Positions 1-11,543 of a DNA stretch of 64,000 bases are shown here, in pieces (the first letter of the stretch is position 1; every line of letters begins with the position of its first letter). The DNA is taken from contig OX359268.1 in assembly GCA_947179155.2 (NCBI GenBank), positions 1,884,001 to 1,948,000 of the forward strand. Direction: 5' to 3'. The translations under genes were made by a program, and so were the position numbers. The notes below the pieces were generated by a model that worked only from the letters and a program-made list of their open reading frames with translations, ran no database searches and was not told where the DNA came from. The stretch is from Hedera helix. Lineage: Eukaryota; Streptophyta; Magnoliopsida; Apiales; Araliaceae.

Positions 1-377
1 GAAACACTGTGCAATACCGTGTGCTACTATGTAATACCGTATGTTACTATTCTTTTACCATCAGGTATTTTAACAGTTCAAAATGATAATACCGTTGACT
101 ATTTTTATTTAAAAAGGTTACGTATGTCGCTTTCTATATCCGACAATAAGTCGTTGTGGGGGTCCACCATTATTTTGTTATTTCGGCGTCGTCGTACGAA
201 TCGAATATTCCCCGACAAAACGAATATTCTCCGACCAAACGAATATTGTCCGACATAAAAAATTTGCACATAACATTCTTAACTTTTAACCTTATCAATT
301 TAACCACCTACTGTTTCAGGAAAAATATATATGAAGAAAAATTAAATTTTGTATTTCATAAAATTCGGGGTCTTACA
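1..377 (-). mobile_element. Partial LTR of family A (Tekay-like), cut by the window edge
   Basis: This segment matches the last part of the three longer family A LTRs further right. It shares the runs of accgtgtgctact, the block around tccgacaaa/gaatattccccgac, and the terminal ATTCGGGGTCTTACA, which is TGTAAGACCCCGAAT when read on the minus strand. It differs from them at many positions, so it is an older copy. The element end is at 377. The next base is already Athila gag coding sequence, so this LTR was inserted into that older element. The other end, and hence the target-site duplication, lies outside the window. It could be a solo LTR or the 3' LTR of a longer element. Confidence 0.85.
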
Positions 378-1638
378 ATTACCAAGTGATGATCCGAGCG
401 AGCACTTAGTGAGCTTTTTAGAGATTTGTGATACATTCAAGTTTTATGGAGTCAGTGAAGATGCAATCAGGCTGAGGCTGTTTCCGTTTACACTCCGTGA
501 TAAGGCACGGGCTTGGCTTCACTCGTTGCCCCCTGGCTCAATAACGACTTGGAATGAGTTGGCGCAAAAGTTCCTTGCCAAATTCTTTCCCCCAACTAAA
601 ACAACAAAGATGCGTAATAACATCACTAGCTTTGTTCAACATGATTCGGAGTCGCTTTATGAAGCATGAGAGAGATTTAAGGACCTAATGTGAAAATGTC
701 CTCATCATGGGATACCACAGTGGTTGCTAATTCAGACATTCTATAATGGGTTATTCAATGCCACCCGAACAAGTATTGATGCAGCGGCAGGGGGTGCACT
801 CATGTCCAAGAATTATGATGACGCCTATGCGTTGTTAGAAACCATGGCAGCGAATAACTACCAATGACCTACCGCACGAATGAATCAACCTAGAGTAGCA
901 GGAAGAATTGAAGTAGATCCGATAACTGCATTGGCTGCACAAATGTCTACCTTGGTGAAACAATTTGATGCTATGGGAGTACCCAATGTTCAGAATGTAT
1001 CATTGATTTGTGAATTATGTGTTGGTGAACATCTGACGGAGCATTGTGCTATAAGTTCCGAGTCAGTACAATATGTGGGGAATTATAATCGGCAGCAAAA
1101 CGTCGGTAACCCCAATACTTACAATCCTGGGTGGAGGAACCATCCCAACTTTTCTTGGAAAGATAACACAGCTCAACCTCAAGCTCCACGTCAACAGTAC
1201 CCACCGGGATTTCAAGCTCGTCAACAATAACAACATCTTCCTCAACCTGAAAAGTAAACAAATTTGGAAGAGATGTTGGCCAAATATATGACAGGAACTG
1301 AAGTGAGAATGTAGGCTCAAGACGAGATGATGAATCAAATGGATGTAAGCGTAAAAAATCAAGCAGTTGCAATTTGGAACCTGGAGACTCAGATTGGGCA
1401 ATTGGCCAATACAATTAATAACCGACCACAAGGGACTTTACCGAGTGACACTAAAGTAAACCTTAGAGGAGATCGGAATGAGTATTGTAAAGCAGTAACG
1501 CTTAGGAGTGGTAAGGAGTTAAAAGCTACTGATGAAGAAACATCGAAGGAGAAGGGATCTGATGAAGGGGCTCGCAATTCCGACGTGGCCAAGAAAACCG
1601 ACAATGAGCCAACAATGAAATCAAAAGAAGGAAAGTAG
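378..1638 (+). pseudogene. Athila gag remnant
   Basis: In one reading frame this encodes a typical Athila capsid region: DDPSEHLVSFLEICDTFKFYG, then a run rich in Leu/Arg with a WLHSLPPGSI-like segment, then AQKFLAKFFPP. It is followed by a linker with a zinc-knuckle-like CELCVGEHLTEHC near 1010-1050 and a Gln/Pro-rich tail. The frame never shifts, but it is cut by stops at 667 (TGA), 691 (TGA), 865 (TGA), 1228 (TAA), 1255 (TAA), 1312 (TAG) and 1636 (TAG). Gag would form the virus-like particle in the cytoplasm. The N-terminus is missing because the LTR at 1-377 lies within it. Confidence 0.8.
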
Positions 1639-1656
1639 GCCTCGACTTATCCACTA

Positions 1657-4600
1657 GTGCCTTTTCCACAACGTCTTCAAAAACAAAAATTGGATAATCA
1701 GTTCTCAAAGTTCTTGGAAATATTTAAGAAACTTCAAATCAACATCCCTTTTGCTGACGCATTGGAACAAATGCCAAGTTACGCAAAGTTCATGAAGGAC
1801 ATTCTCTCACGTAAAAGGAGACTTGGAGAATTTAAAACCGTGGCCCTTACCGAAGAGTGCAGTGCAATCTTACAGAAGAAGTTGCCTCCAAAACTTAAGG
1901 ATCCGGGGAGCTTCACTATTCTATGCACAATTGGGACTCAGTTTTTCAATCGATGTCTGTGTGATTTGGGTGCCAGTATCAATTTGATGCCTTTATCAGT
2001 CTATCAACAACTTGGGTTAAAGGAAGCAGTTCCCACTAATGTGACATTACAGCTGGCCAATCGCTCTATTACTTATCCAAGGGGAATTATGGAGGACGTA
2101 CTGGTAAAGGTTGATAAATTTATATTCCCTGCGGATTTCATTGTCTTAGATTGTGAGGAGGATTGTGATATACCGATCATTCTTGGACGACCATTCTTGG
2201 CAACTGGAAGAACACTGATTGATGTACAAAAAGGTGAGTTGACCATGCGAATCCAAGATCAAGAGGTAACTTTTAATGTGTTTAAGGTAATGAAGTTTCC
2301 TAAGGAGGTGAAGGAGTGTTTTAGTATTGATATTGTAAAAGATGTCATTTAGGGGGAACTCGTGGCTACACTCAATACAGATCCTTTTGATATCTCTTTG
2401 ACCATGGAAGCTCACTCAGATGATCCAGCATTGTTCGAGTTGGTACAACTGTTAAATACTGTGCTAAGGGTAGATAATTTCAGACCACCAGTTGAGACAT
2501 TGGATTATTCAGATAAACCACTTGCTCGAGTTAAATCTTCATTAGAGGAACCACCCACATTGGAATTAAAACCGTTGCTGAGTCATTTGAGGTATGCTTA
2601 TTTAGGGAGTTCTTCTACTTTACCAGTAATAATCTCTGCTTCATTGAATGAGAGCCAGGAAGAAAAATTGTTGCGGGTTCTTAAAGAATACAAATCGGCT
2701 ATTGGTTGGATTTTAGCCGACATAAAGGGGATTAGTCCGTCTATCTGTATGCACAAAATCCTTTTGGAGGATTTTAAGCCAACAATAGAGCAACAACGGA
2801 GACTGAATCCAATAATGAAAGAAATCGTGAAGAAAGAGGTTATCAAGTGGCTAGATGTGGGTATAATCTATCTGATTTTCGATAGCGCATGGGTAAGCCC
2901 AGTGCAGTGCGTGTCTAAGAAGGGTGGAATGACAGTAGTGACCAATGACAACAACGAGCTAATCCCAACAAGGACAGTTACTGGTTGGTTAGTATGCATG
3001 GATTACCGAAAACTCAACAAAGCTACACGAAAGGATCACTTCCCTCAACCCTTTATTGACCAGATGTTAGATCTTTTGGCAGGTCATGAATTCTACTGTC
3101 TCTTGGATGGGTATTCAGGATATAATCAGATCGCCATAGCACCCGAAGACCAAGAGTAGACGACATTTACTTGTCCTTATGGTACGTTTGCTTTCCGAAG
3201 AATGTCTTTTAGATTATATAATGCATCGGCTACTTTTCAAAGGTGTATGATGGCAATTTTCTCTGATATGGTCGAACACAATATAGAGATATTTATGGAT
3301 GATTTCTCAGTATTTGGGAATTCTTTCGACTTATGTTTGGAGAACCTAATTCTCGTGCTTAAGCGATGTGTGGAAACGAATCTGGTGTTGAATTGGGAGA
3401 AGTGCTACTTCATGGTCCAAGAAGACATTATTTTGGGACATAGAGTTTCTATCAAAGGAATCGAAGTAGACAAGGCGAAGATTGAAACAATTGAAAATCT
3501 CCCACCACCGAGGTCTATTAAGGGGATTTGAAGCTTTCTCGGTCATGCGGGCTTTTATAGAAGGTTTATCAAAGATTTCTCGAAAATCACTAAGCCTTTA
3601 TGTTATCTTTTGGAGAAGGATGTAACTTTCAACTTCGACACCGCCTGCATCAAAGCTTTTGAAGTGTTGAAACAGAAATTGATCACTGCTCCAGTCATAG
3701 TTGCACCAGATTGGTCGTCACCATTCGAACTAATGTGCGATGCTAGCGACTTTGCAATTGGCGCGGTCTTAGGCCAACGCAAAGATAAGATTTTTCATGC
3801 TATCTACTATGCAAGCAAGACATTAGCGGAGGCACAATTGAATTATACAACTACTGAGAAAGAGTTTCTAGCGGTTGTGTATGCTTTTGATAAGTCTGAT
3901 TATACTTAGTTGGGACCAAGGTTGTGATTTTCATTGATCACGCAGCAATTAAGTACTTAATTTCCAAGAAGGATACAAAGTCGCAGTTAATTAGATGGAT
4001 TTTATTGCTTCAAGAATTCGACTTGGAAATTAGGGATAGGAAAGGAATGGAGAATCAAGTGGCTGACCACCTCTCAAGGTTAGAGAATCAAGGCCACACG
4101 AAAGGTGATGAGCTGTTAATAAATGAATGTTTTCCAGATGAGAATTTGCTCGTTATTAGTACAGCAACACCATGGTACGCAGATTTCGTGAATTATATTG
4201 TGGGTAACGTGCCTCCTCCTGATATGTCGTACCAGCAAAGGAAAAGATTTTTACATGATGTAAAATTTTACATATGGGAGATCCCTTCTTATTTAAGCAA
4301 TGTGCAGACCAAATGGTGAGAAGGTGTGTGCCTCAAGAGGAGATAGATAGCATTCTACAGCAGTGTCATGATTCATTGTATAGAGGACACCACAGTGGCG
4401 AGCGGACAGCTGCGAAAGTATTGCAATCAGGATTTTATTGGCCTACTATTTTCAAGGACGCTCATTTCTTTGCATCACGTTACGACCGATGCCAACGAAT
4501 TGGGAATATCTCTAAAAGGCAAGAGATGCCCCTCAATTCTATTTTGGAGGTCGAGCTTTTTGATGTATGGGGTATAGACTTTATGGGTCCTTTCCCATCC

Positions 4601-5456
4601 TCCTTCAATAACTCTTATATTCTAGTCGCAGTTGATTATGTCTCAAAGTGGGTAGAAGTTGTTGCGTTGCCCTCTAACGATGCAAAGGTGGTGATAAAAT
4701 TTCTTAGACGAAACATTTTCACCAGATTTGGAACTCCCCGTGCGATAATAAGTGATGAAGGCTCACACTTCTGTAATAAACTCTTTGAGGCTTTACTCGC
4801 TAAATATGGAGTTACGCACAGGATTACCACCGCTTATCATCCTCAAACAAGTGGTCAAGTTGAGATTTCCAACAGAGAGGTAAAGAGGATTTTGGAAAAG
4901 GTGGTGTATCCCAATAGGAAGGATTGGGCGCTGAAGCTTGACGATGCTCTCTGGCATATAGGACGGCCTATAAAACGCCGATTGGGATGTCGCCGTATCG
5001 ACTAGTGTTTGGAAAAGCGTGTCATTTGCCGGTAGAATTAGAGCATAATGCCTTTTGGGCTACCCGGAAACTCAATGTTGATTTAGACGCAACGGGAGAA
5101 AAACGCCTCTTGCAACTCAATGTAATGGATGAGTTCCGTCTCCACGCATATGAAAATGCCAAGATTTATAAGGAGCGAGTAAAGAGGTGGCATGACAAGA
5201 ATATTGTGGAACGTAACTTTTCACCTGGTCAAGCTGTGTTGCTATTCAATTCCCGGTTGAAGCTTTTCCCTGGAAAGCTTAAATCCAGATGGTTCGGCCC
5301 CTTTATTATCAGATCAGTGTTCCACATGGAGCCGTCGAGTTAGAAGATAACATATTCGATGCTACATTCAAAGTCAACGCCCAAAGAATTAAACATTATT
5401 GGGGTGGTGGTATTGATCACCAGAAATCCTCAGTCAACCTCGCCATGTGCAACTGA
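1657..5456 (+). pseudogene. Athila pol remnant (PR-RT-RNase H-INT)
   Basis: The protease core CDLGASINLMPLS lies near 1960-2000 and is followed by the typical ILGRPFLAT near 2180. The RT shows MDYRKLNKA near 3000, LLDGYSGYNQIAIAPE near 3105 and the catalytic FMDDFSVFG near 3293. RNase H has MCDASDFAIGAVLGQ near 3735. Integrase has a HHSG..C..C zinc region near 4390-4500, then [10 protein letters not shown] (first Asp) near 4570, ISDEGSHF (second Asp) near 4750 and the Glu of GQVEISNRE near 4860. The C-terminal end reads ...AQRIKHYWGGG and stops at 5454. In-frame stops are at 2350, 3157, 3529 and 3907. Frames then change between 3909 and 3924, near 4270-4320 and near 4987, and again near 5320. 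It would have encoded the replication and insertion enzymes and is inactive. Confidence 0.85.
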
Positions 5457-6512
5457 GACAGGAAGAAGTCAGGCTGAAGACTCTAAAACAAGCGCTAATT
5501 GGGAGGCACCCCAATTGTATTATTTATCCGTTTTTAATATTTTGCATTGTTTCGAAATTTTAGGAATTATCTTATTTTAGTTAGTATGGCCAATTATAGT
5601 TTGTATTGTTTTTAGCTATCTTGCACACAATGGGTGTTAATGGTGTATTTATTTCACTACAGGTTAACTACCAAAGGTGTGGACAGTAGCTAGAGCGACT
5701 ACAGCTGGAAAAATGGCACTAACAGTATAGGGCGGCCGCCCCACATTCTCGCGAGCCCGCCCCATTCTGGCCATATCACGCACTTGATTTCTGTCGGAGT
5801 AGCGCGCCCGCCCCTCATCATCGCGCGGCCGCCCCACTTGCCCAGTTTATGAAATCAAAAGAAAAAAAAACATTTCGGCCCAGTTCATAAAGCACCCGAC
5901 GCACCCATCCAGCTCATGCCTCACTTTGTCTAGGTCGAAACCCCACCTTTAGGTCATCTTCATCTTCTTCAAAACCTCAATACCCACGCCTCTTCTGCTC
6001 CAAATCGCATCCCCACCGTTCGAAATCCACCTACACCTTTTCTCTCCCTACCGGCACACCCAACACCGGTCGGCTTACTCATCGACTAGACCACAGACGG
6101 AGAACCAAGCTCGTCTTCACCGGTGCTCGTTGGCTTCCTGTGTCCGTCTTCACGGTTTGTTCCGGCATAAACCCACCTCCGATCAAGTAAGCACAATCCG
6201 TTAGTCCTCTCATATTTTTCTTGGTTTTTTCGAACGAAATTTGTGGAGTCCCTATACACAGCCAATTTTGGGTTCCATCTGAATTGGGTATTGTTTGCAA
6301 CTATACATTTGTTATTCCGTTGTTGGGTGTTTTCCTTCTGTACTTGCTTGTTTGTTGCACCATTGGCAGTATAAGGACATTGGTGCGTGTCTTGGTTGCT
6401 TTGGGATTGTCAACTTGCCCCTCAACTGTTTGGCTAAACGCCAAGGCTGTTAATTATGCACAACGTGTGGGTACTTTGAGCAATAGACCAAGTTACCTGG
6501 GTTATATCCGCC
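5457..6512 (+). other. Athila spacer between pol and the envelope-position ORF
   Basis: There is no convincing coding sequence here. The segment contains two GC-rich boxes with the core GCGGCCGCCCC near 5733 and 5828 that stand out from the AT-rich surroundings. The same core recurs in the 3' LTR near 9172 and 9192. In intact Athila elements the spacer carries the splice acceptor for the subgenomic RNA of the third ORF. I can point to pyrimidine-rich stretches (for example 5930-6060) but not to a specific acceptor. Confidence 0.5.
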
Positions 6513-7681
6513 ATGACTTCAAAGCGCAGAAGGGGTTCTACTGCGCGCTCTTCACAACCGACGTATGATGAAACTAGATTTATGAGTGAAGAAGCGGCGA
6601 CGAGATATTAAACGGTGCTCCTGGGGAAGTCATTTGTCCTCGAGAGGGGTTTAAAACCGGACGCTGAGTGGGATGGTGAGATGGCAGTCTAGATTGCTGA
6701 GCATCATTGGTTGGATTTCACAGAGCAACCGGGGCCAGCCGTTATATCAGTGGTGAAGGAGTTCTATGCCAATGCCATTCATGCCACTAATTTTGTTGTT
6801 CAGGTCCGCGGTCGGCCAGTCTCTTTTTCCAGATACACTATCAATGCCTATTTTCATGTGCCAAATTATGTTGACACACCTAATGAATATTTGAGTCATG
6901 GGATTGAGAAGTACGATTTGGATTCGGTGGTGAGCCGAATATGCCAACCCGGGACGAAGTGGACGTGGAAGAGTGGTACCAACAAACATTCCACCTTCCC
7001 TCAGACAGCTCTGAGTAAGTACGGGAAGGCGTGGTTTAGTTTTCTCTGCTCCAACTTGATGCCCACTTCACATCAAACCGAAGTAACTGTGGACCGGGCC
7101 GTCTTGTTATATGCTTTAGTACTCGACACGAACATAGATGTGGGATTGGTGATTCAGGAGTTTATCCAAAAGTTTCTTAGAGGGAAAACTACTGGCAGTT
7201 TACCTTCCCATCATTGATTACGGGGTTATGTCGGCTTGCTGGTGTCCAGTGGGGCGCTGATGAAGCACTGCAGCTGCAAATGGCAGCAATTGATCATTGC
7301 AATATTGAGCGTTATCGGGTTTGGGATGGTGCGATATCCCACCCAAGAGGCCTGGGATTTCGTGGTGTCCATGACGCTCCCGTCGAAGAACCACTACCAC
7401 AGGCACAACCACCGTCTTTGGATTCCTTACAGCGTACCGTTGAAAGAATCGAGTGCAAGGTGGACCGACAGACCCGTCGCCAGAACAGACGCATGGATGC
7501 CATGGCACCCCGTGTGGATGCTATGTTCCAATTCAACTTGTTATTTGCTAATACGCTATCCCAGATCCATTTCGGTGGTGGTTCAAGCTCCAGTTTCAGC
7601 CCAATCCAATTTCCTGAACCTCCAGAATTCCCAGACTATCCAGCTGATTCTCCTAATGAGGAGAATGAGGATGGCATGTGA
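6513..7681 (+). pseudogene. Athila envelope-position ORF (putative plant transposon protein domain)
   Basis: The frame starts with ATG at 6513 and a basic stretch (MTSKRRRGSTARSS). It continues through WLDFTEQPGPAVISVVKEFYAN (from about 6703) and a VRGRPVSFSRYTINAYF block. This is the signature I associate with the plant transposon domain found in the third ORF of Athila elements. Stops are at 6609 (TAA) and about 6690 (TAG). A frameshift near 7210 moves the rest (TGLCRLAGVQW..., then a coiled, Gln/Arg-rich segment and an acidic Pro-rich C-terminus) to another frame. I see no convincing signal peptide or transmembrane helix, so calling it an envelope protein would rest on position only. Its function is unknown. 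Confidence 0.7.
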
Positions 7682-7705
7682 CCACAATACTAGGGGAGTC
7701 TTCTG

Positions 7706-7706
<1 letters not shown>

Positions 7707-7767
<61 letters not shown>

Positions 7768-7800
7768 TTATATTTATTTTTTTATTTTTTTATTTATATT
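7707..7800. repeat. (TTA)n microsatellite
   Basis: A nearly perfect run of TTA/ATT triplets starts right after the stop of the envelope-position ORF and degrades into T-rich sequence. The poly-Leu, poly-Ile and poly-Tyr stretches it would encode are artefacts. Confidence 0.95.
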
Positions 7801-8898
7801 TGCATGAGGACATTGCTTCTTTTAAGTTTGAGGGTGTTATCATTGTTTTATGCATATGTTGCATTGCATTAGTGTCATTTCCTTATTAGTATATTCGCAT
7901 TTCAGTCAAATCATATAGTCATGTTATTGCATCTTGCATAAAGTGTGTTGCATTTTAGGGTAATAACTTGAGCAATGGATTGATAGAGGTAATTTAATTT
8001 ATTAGCCAATGATGAACACTTCGATTGTTCACAGATAGATTTCATGAGATGGATATAGACTGCGAATTTGTGAATGGTCTAATACTGGTTTTGTGATACT
8101 TGAGACCCTTGTCAAATTGTTTGCACATATTTGAGGCGTTAAACTCGTTAAATTTAGAATAGACCGTGAAAGGGGGTGCTGGCTAAGGATATATAATTGT
8201 TGTTTGATTCATAATCATGTCACGAGTGCAAGAAAAATATTGGGTTATAACCTGGTTCAATGCCCATCGGTTTAAAGAAAGAAAGAAAAAAAATGTGATG
8301 GTTAAAAGCAGTTTGGCTAGTTTATTTCTGTGGCCTTTGTTACTTGAATGAGTAAACCCTTAGGAGTGTTTTTACACTTGGTGCCCTAAAACCAACTGGT
8401 TTGGGAGTCATTGGTGGAAAGTTCGCTATATGGGTAATTTTGAAAAGCCTAAGAGAATTAAACATTGCACATGCCAAAAGGAAGAAGCGAGATAGAGTGC
8501 TAAAACGCACTCGCAGTATTGTGCTGAAAGTAAAAAGATGTGATAATTGAGTTTAATGTGCATGTATTGAGTATACAGTTATTATATATTGATTGCTGAG
8601 TATCCTTATTCATTTGTCTAATTGAGAAGACATGTTTGATGCGGGCGAATTCACACACACACGGACGGGGTGAAAAGTGAGTGAAATGGGTAAAAGGACA
8701 ATTCATAGATAAGTATGAAGTTGATGTTTTGTGGAATCATTTGTAACAATTTTTGAGGCTACTTGTCGGATTACTAATTGGTCTGTTGCTCGAATGGTAG
8801 TAAGTTGCATCGTGTCGGTTTTGTCTAGTTTGTGTCGGGCTTAGTAAATATGTGTTTAGTTTGTGCATGATAGTTTGTTTGGGGACAAACAATAGTTC
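7801..8898 (+). other. Athila 3' non-coding region
   Basis: This stretch between the third ORF and the polypurine tract has no coding signal in any frame. It looks like the long 3' untranslated part seen in Athila elements. Confidence 0.5.
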
Positions 8899-8913
8899 AA
8901 GTTTGGGGGTATT
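8899..8913 (+). other. Polypurine tract of the Athila element
   Basis: The sequence AAGTTTGGGGGTATT sits directly before TGATGAG, the likely LTR start. Priming of plus-strand DNA from a G-rich tract of this form next to the LTR is the family norm. The assignment is by motif and position. Confidence 0.6.
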
Positions 8914-10314
8914 TGATGAGTAGGTTAAATACATACGAATTTAGCACTTGAAAACACGAATTGGTGTTTGTTTTTATGTGTTGCAGGGTACGTTTGATGT
9001 ATTCATGTCATTTTGCAGGAAATATCACTTTGGAGGAGAAACTGGACACTCGGAGCGAAGCGTATGAAAAGAAGCTAAAACTGGAATTTTGGAACAGTAG
9101 CGCGGTCGCGCTACATCATCGCGCAGCCGCCCCACCCATGCAGAGCTTTACTTAAACTTCTGTGATCATCGCGCGGCCGCCCCATGAGGTAGCGCGGCCG
9201 CCCCGTCCGGCGAAAAGGTTTTGTTGCGTGAATTCTGGACTGGGCTGATAGGAAAAGCTGATACAAATCCGTGGGAAGTTAGGAAAAGCTGATAAGGAGT
9301 ATAAATAGTAGTTATATAACCCTAAGATAGGGGGATTCTCTTGGAGCAGCTTGGGTCATCAAATAGTGCAATTGAAGCCTAGAGCTTGGAAGAATACAAC
9401 AAGAGGAGATCAAAGTAACAGATCAGGAGGAGATCAAAGCGTTCATTCTTATTTCTTCTCTAATTAATTTTGTATTTTGATACTCTTCGATGTTGAATAC
9501 TTTTATAACTATGGTTTTTAATTATTTTATGATGAACTAAATTCTCATTTAAGATTACAACAGAACCCAATGCATAGTTTGAATTAAGTTTGCTTTTGGT
9601 TGTTTGATGATAAATATATTTGGATTGTCTATCATATTTGTGCTTAATGTTAATTACTTGGTCAGTAGTTAGAGGGGTAATTTATATGAACTTGATGAAC
9701 GGAGTATAGATTTAGACCTTGGTATGATAGCACATGATTGTAATTTCTACGTCGATGGGAATTATGATTTGTGAATAGGATAGAAATATGCCTATTTGCC
9801 ATATGTAAGTTGAAGAGAATCTGCATGTAAATCTTCTTTAATATAAATCACATAGAGATATAGTGTTTTAATTAATTTAGATGCTCTACGCATTTCTATT
9901 CCTTAATTGGTAGAATTGAGTGGAGTTGTTTATGTGTGATCAAGAGATGCATGTGAATATTATAAAGAATTCTTAATTAACAATCCAATATATTTAATAT
10001 GAAATTACGAGAGTGAACGATATTTAGATGAAGCATTGGGGGAAGTTGTAGTCTTAATTCTTTAAACATATTATTTGATCTTTGATAATTAGTTCTAGTT
10101 AATGTTAAGTTATTTTTAATAAATCAGAAGCAATCTCTAAGTGTTAGCTTAGGCAAGATTAGTTTAATTGAAAAATATAATTATTGATAGATATCAAATA
10201 TAATCTCTGTGGGACGATACTCTTATTGTCATTTACTATAGTTTGACCATGTATACTTGTGTGTTAAACCTAGGGTTAAAAATAGGTAACTCTAACTCGA
10301 GGACGGGTGTTTCA
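8914..10314 (+). mobile_element. 3' LTR of the Athila element
   Basis: It starts TGATGAGTAGG directly after the polypurine tract. It contains a GC-rich box cluster (9100-9205) and a plant TATA box in a plausible place, followed by the AT-rich R/U5-like part that ends with the common ATCTCTGTGGGACGATACTC stretch near 10200. The end is uncertain. The last CA before the following family A LTR that fits is at about 10314, and another end a few tens of bases earlier is possible. The partner LTR lies outside the window. Confidence 0.55.
9300..9307 (+). promoter_or_regulatory. TATA box of the Athila LTR
   Basis: TATAAATA lies about 390 bp into the LTR, downstream of GC-rich boxes. It is a perfect plant TATA consensus and the probable core promoter of the element's genomic RNA. 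Confidence 0.5.
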
Positions 10315-11543
10315 ATTTTCAGGCAACCAGTATTAAGGTATGTAACTATTTTTGTGACGCCCCCAAATCTGGGCCCACACAGCCCAAACTTGAGTCGTCA
10401 AAAGACTACAACAAAATTATTACAACAAAGCACAACGTACAACAATACAGTGTATAATAATACACAACTAAGTCTTCACTATTATTGCCACACTATTTTA
10501 CAAAACGTGAAGACTATGATAACTATTCCTCGGACCCTGACTCCATTCCCCGGCTAGACCCTGTTATGTTTTCATCTCCTGTTGAAAAACAATGGAACAA
10601 AAGAAAGGGTGAGCTCAAATAGCCCAGTAAGAAATATCATGACTAAGATAATGACGAATAAATTATCATTAGTCTTCAACAGTTGAGTTCTTGATAGAAT
10701 ACAATAGACTACAAGGTTTATATCAAAAACTGCAGTTAAATTCTTAAACAACGTTCAGATCAATAATAGCAGCGGAATGAGTAATCTATTAGAAGAATAA
10801 TGCAGACTATAATGTCCACTCGGTTCTCTTTTTAGGAAAAACATCATCAACTTTTATCATCTGAAATATCATTAGTCAAGATAATACAAATTCACAGTTC
10901 CTGATCATAATCATGCACATCAACAGTTCATCTTTGCACTACGGGCCAAAGACATTCAATATAACACCAACGGTCATGATTATACCAGATTCAGCCTTTG
11001 GTCATAATCATACCAAACAACAGTTCATCTTTGCACTACGGGCCAAAGAGAACATTCACCACGTGCCATAAAAGACACCGAACAGATGTATCGCCTTTAA
11101 CCTATTATATCGCCTTTAACCTATCATCTGTCCAACAAATATATCACATCTGTGCCCCCGGCCACAGATATTCACAACAGCTTGATTTTTGGATGATTAG
11201 AATGATATAAATGATGAACAGAAGAAATAGGATAACAATAAGTGTCGGAAGTTTACTTTGTACAGATTCAAATAATGTCCAAATTGTCAACATGATGTGG
11301 AGTGAAATTTAAAAATGATATTCAAGATCCACAGTTCAGAATAACGGTTACAATTTAATAGAAAGGTTCACGTAAATAGGAAGGTTCAGTTGAAATAATG
11401 AAGTTCAACTATTATGGAACATATAATATTTTCAGGAATTATAGAAGCAATAGTTCCATAATAAATTTCGATTTAGGAGTATGAAAGAAAATAATATCCC
11501 TTACCGTAGCAGGTTTGATTAACAATAGGTGAAGGAAATTAAT

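Larger units (their letters stand above)
378..10314 (+). mobile_element. Decayed Athila-type Ty3/gypsy retrotransposon (5' end outside window)
   Basis: The order is gag, protease, reverse transcriptase, RNase H, integrase, a spacer, an envelope-position ORF, a long non-coding stretch, a purine-rich tract and a 3' LTR. The protease has D-L-G instead of D-T-G and the RT has FMDD followed by SVFG, as known for the plant Athila lineage. The long ORF after pol is also typical of Athila. All coding parts carry stops or frameshifts, so the copy is dead. The start is interrupted by the family A LTR at 1-377, and the 5' LTR and primer-binding site must lie to the left. The right end near 10314 is inferred only from a terminal CA, because no duplication can be checked. 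Confidence 0.85.

Noticed and set aside
7218..7889. Overlapping long frames in other phases around the Athila third ORF
   Set aside because: They are shadows of the true frame and of the (TTA)n run, with no domain similarity.
10323..10337. A possible 15-nt YAK1 microexon (reads Q-P-V-L between TTTTCAG and GTATGT)
   Set aside because: The match is too short. AG...GT pairs at this distance are common, and neighbouring N-terminal YAK1 exons are absent.
10243..11210. Short frames repeated in each family A LTR (about 70-104 codons)
   Set aside because: They recur because the LTR recurs. There is no known domain, and they are on the strand opposite to the element's transcription.
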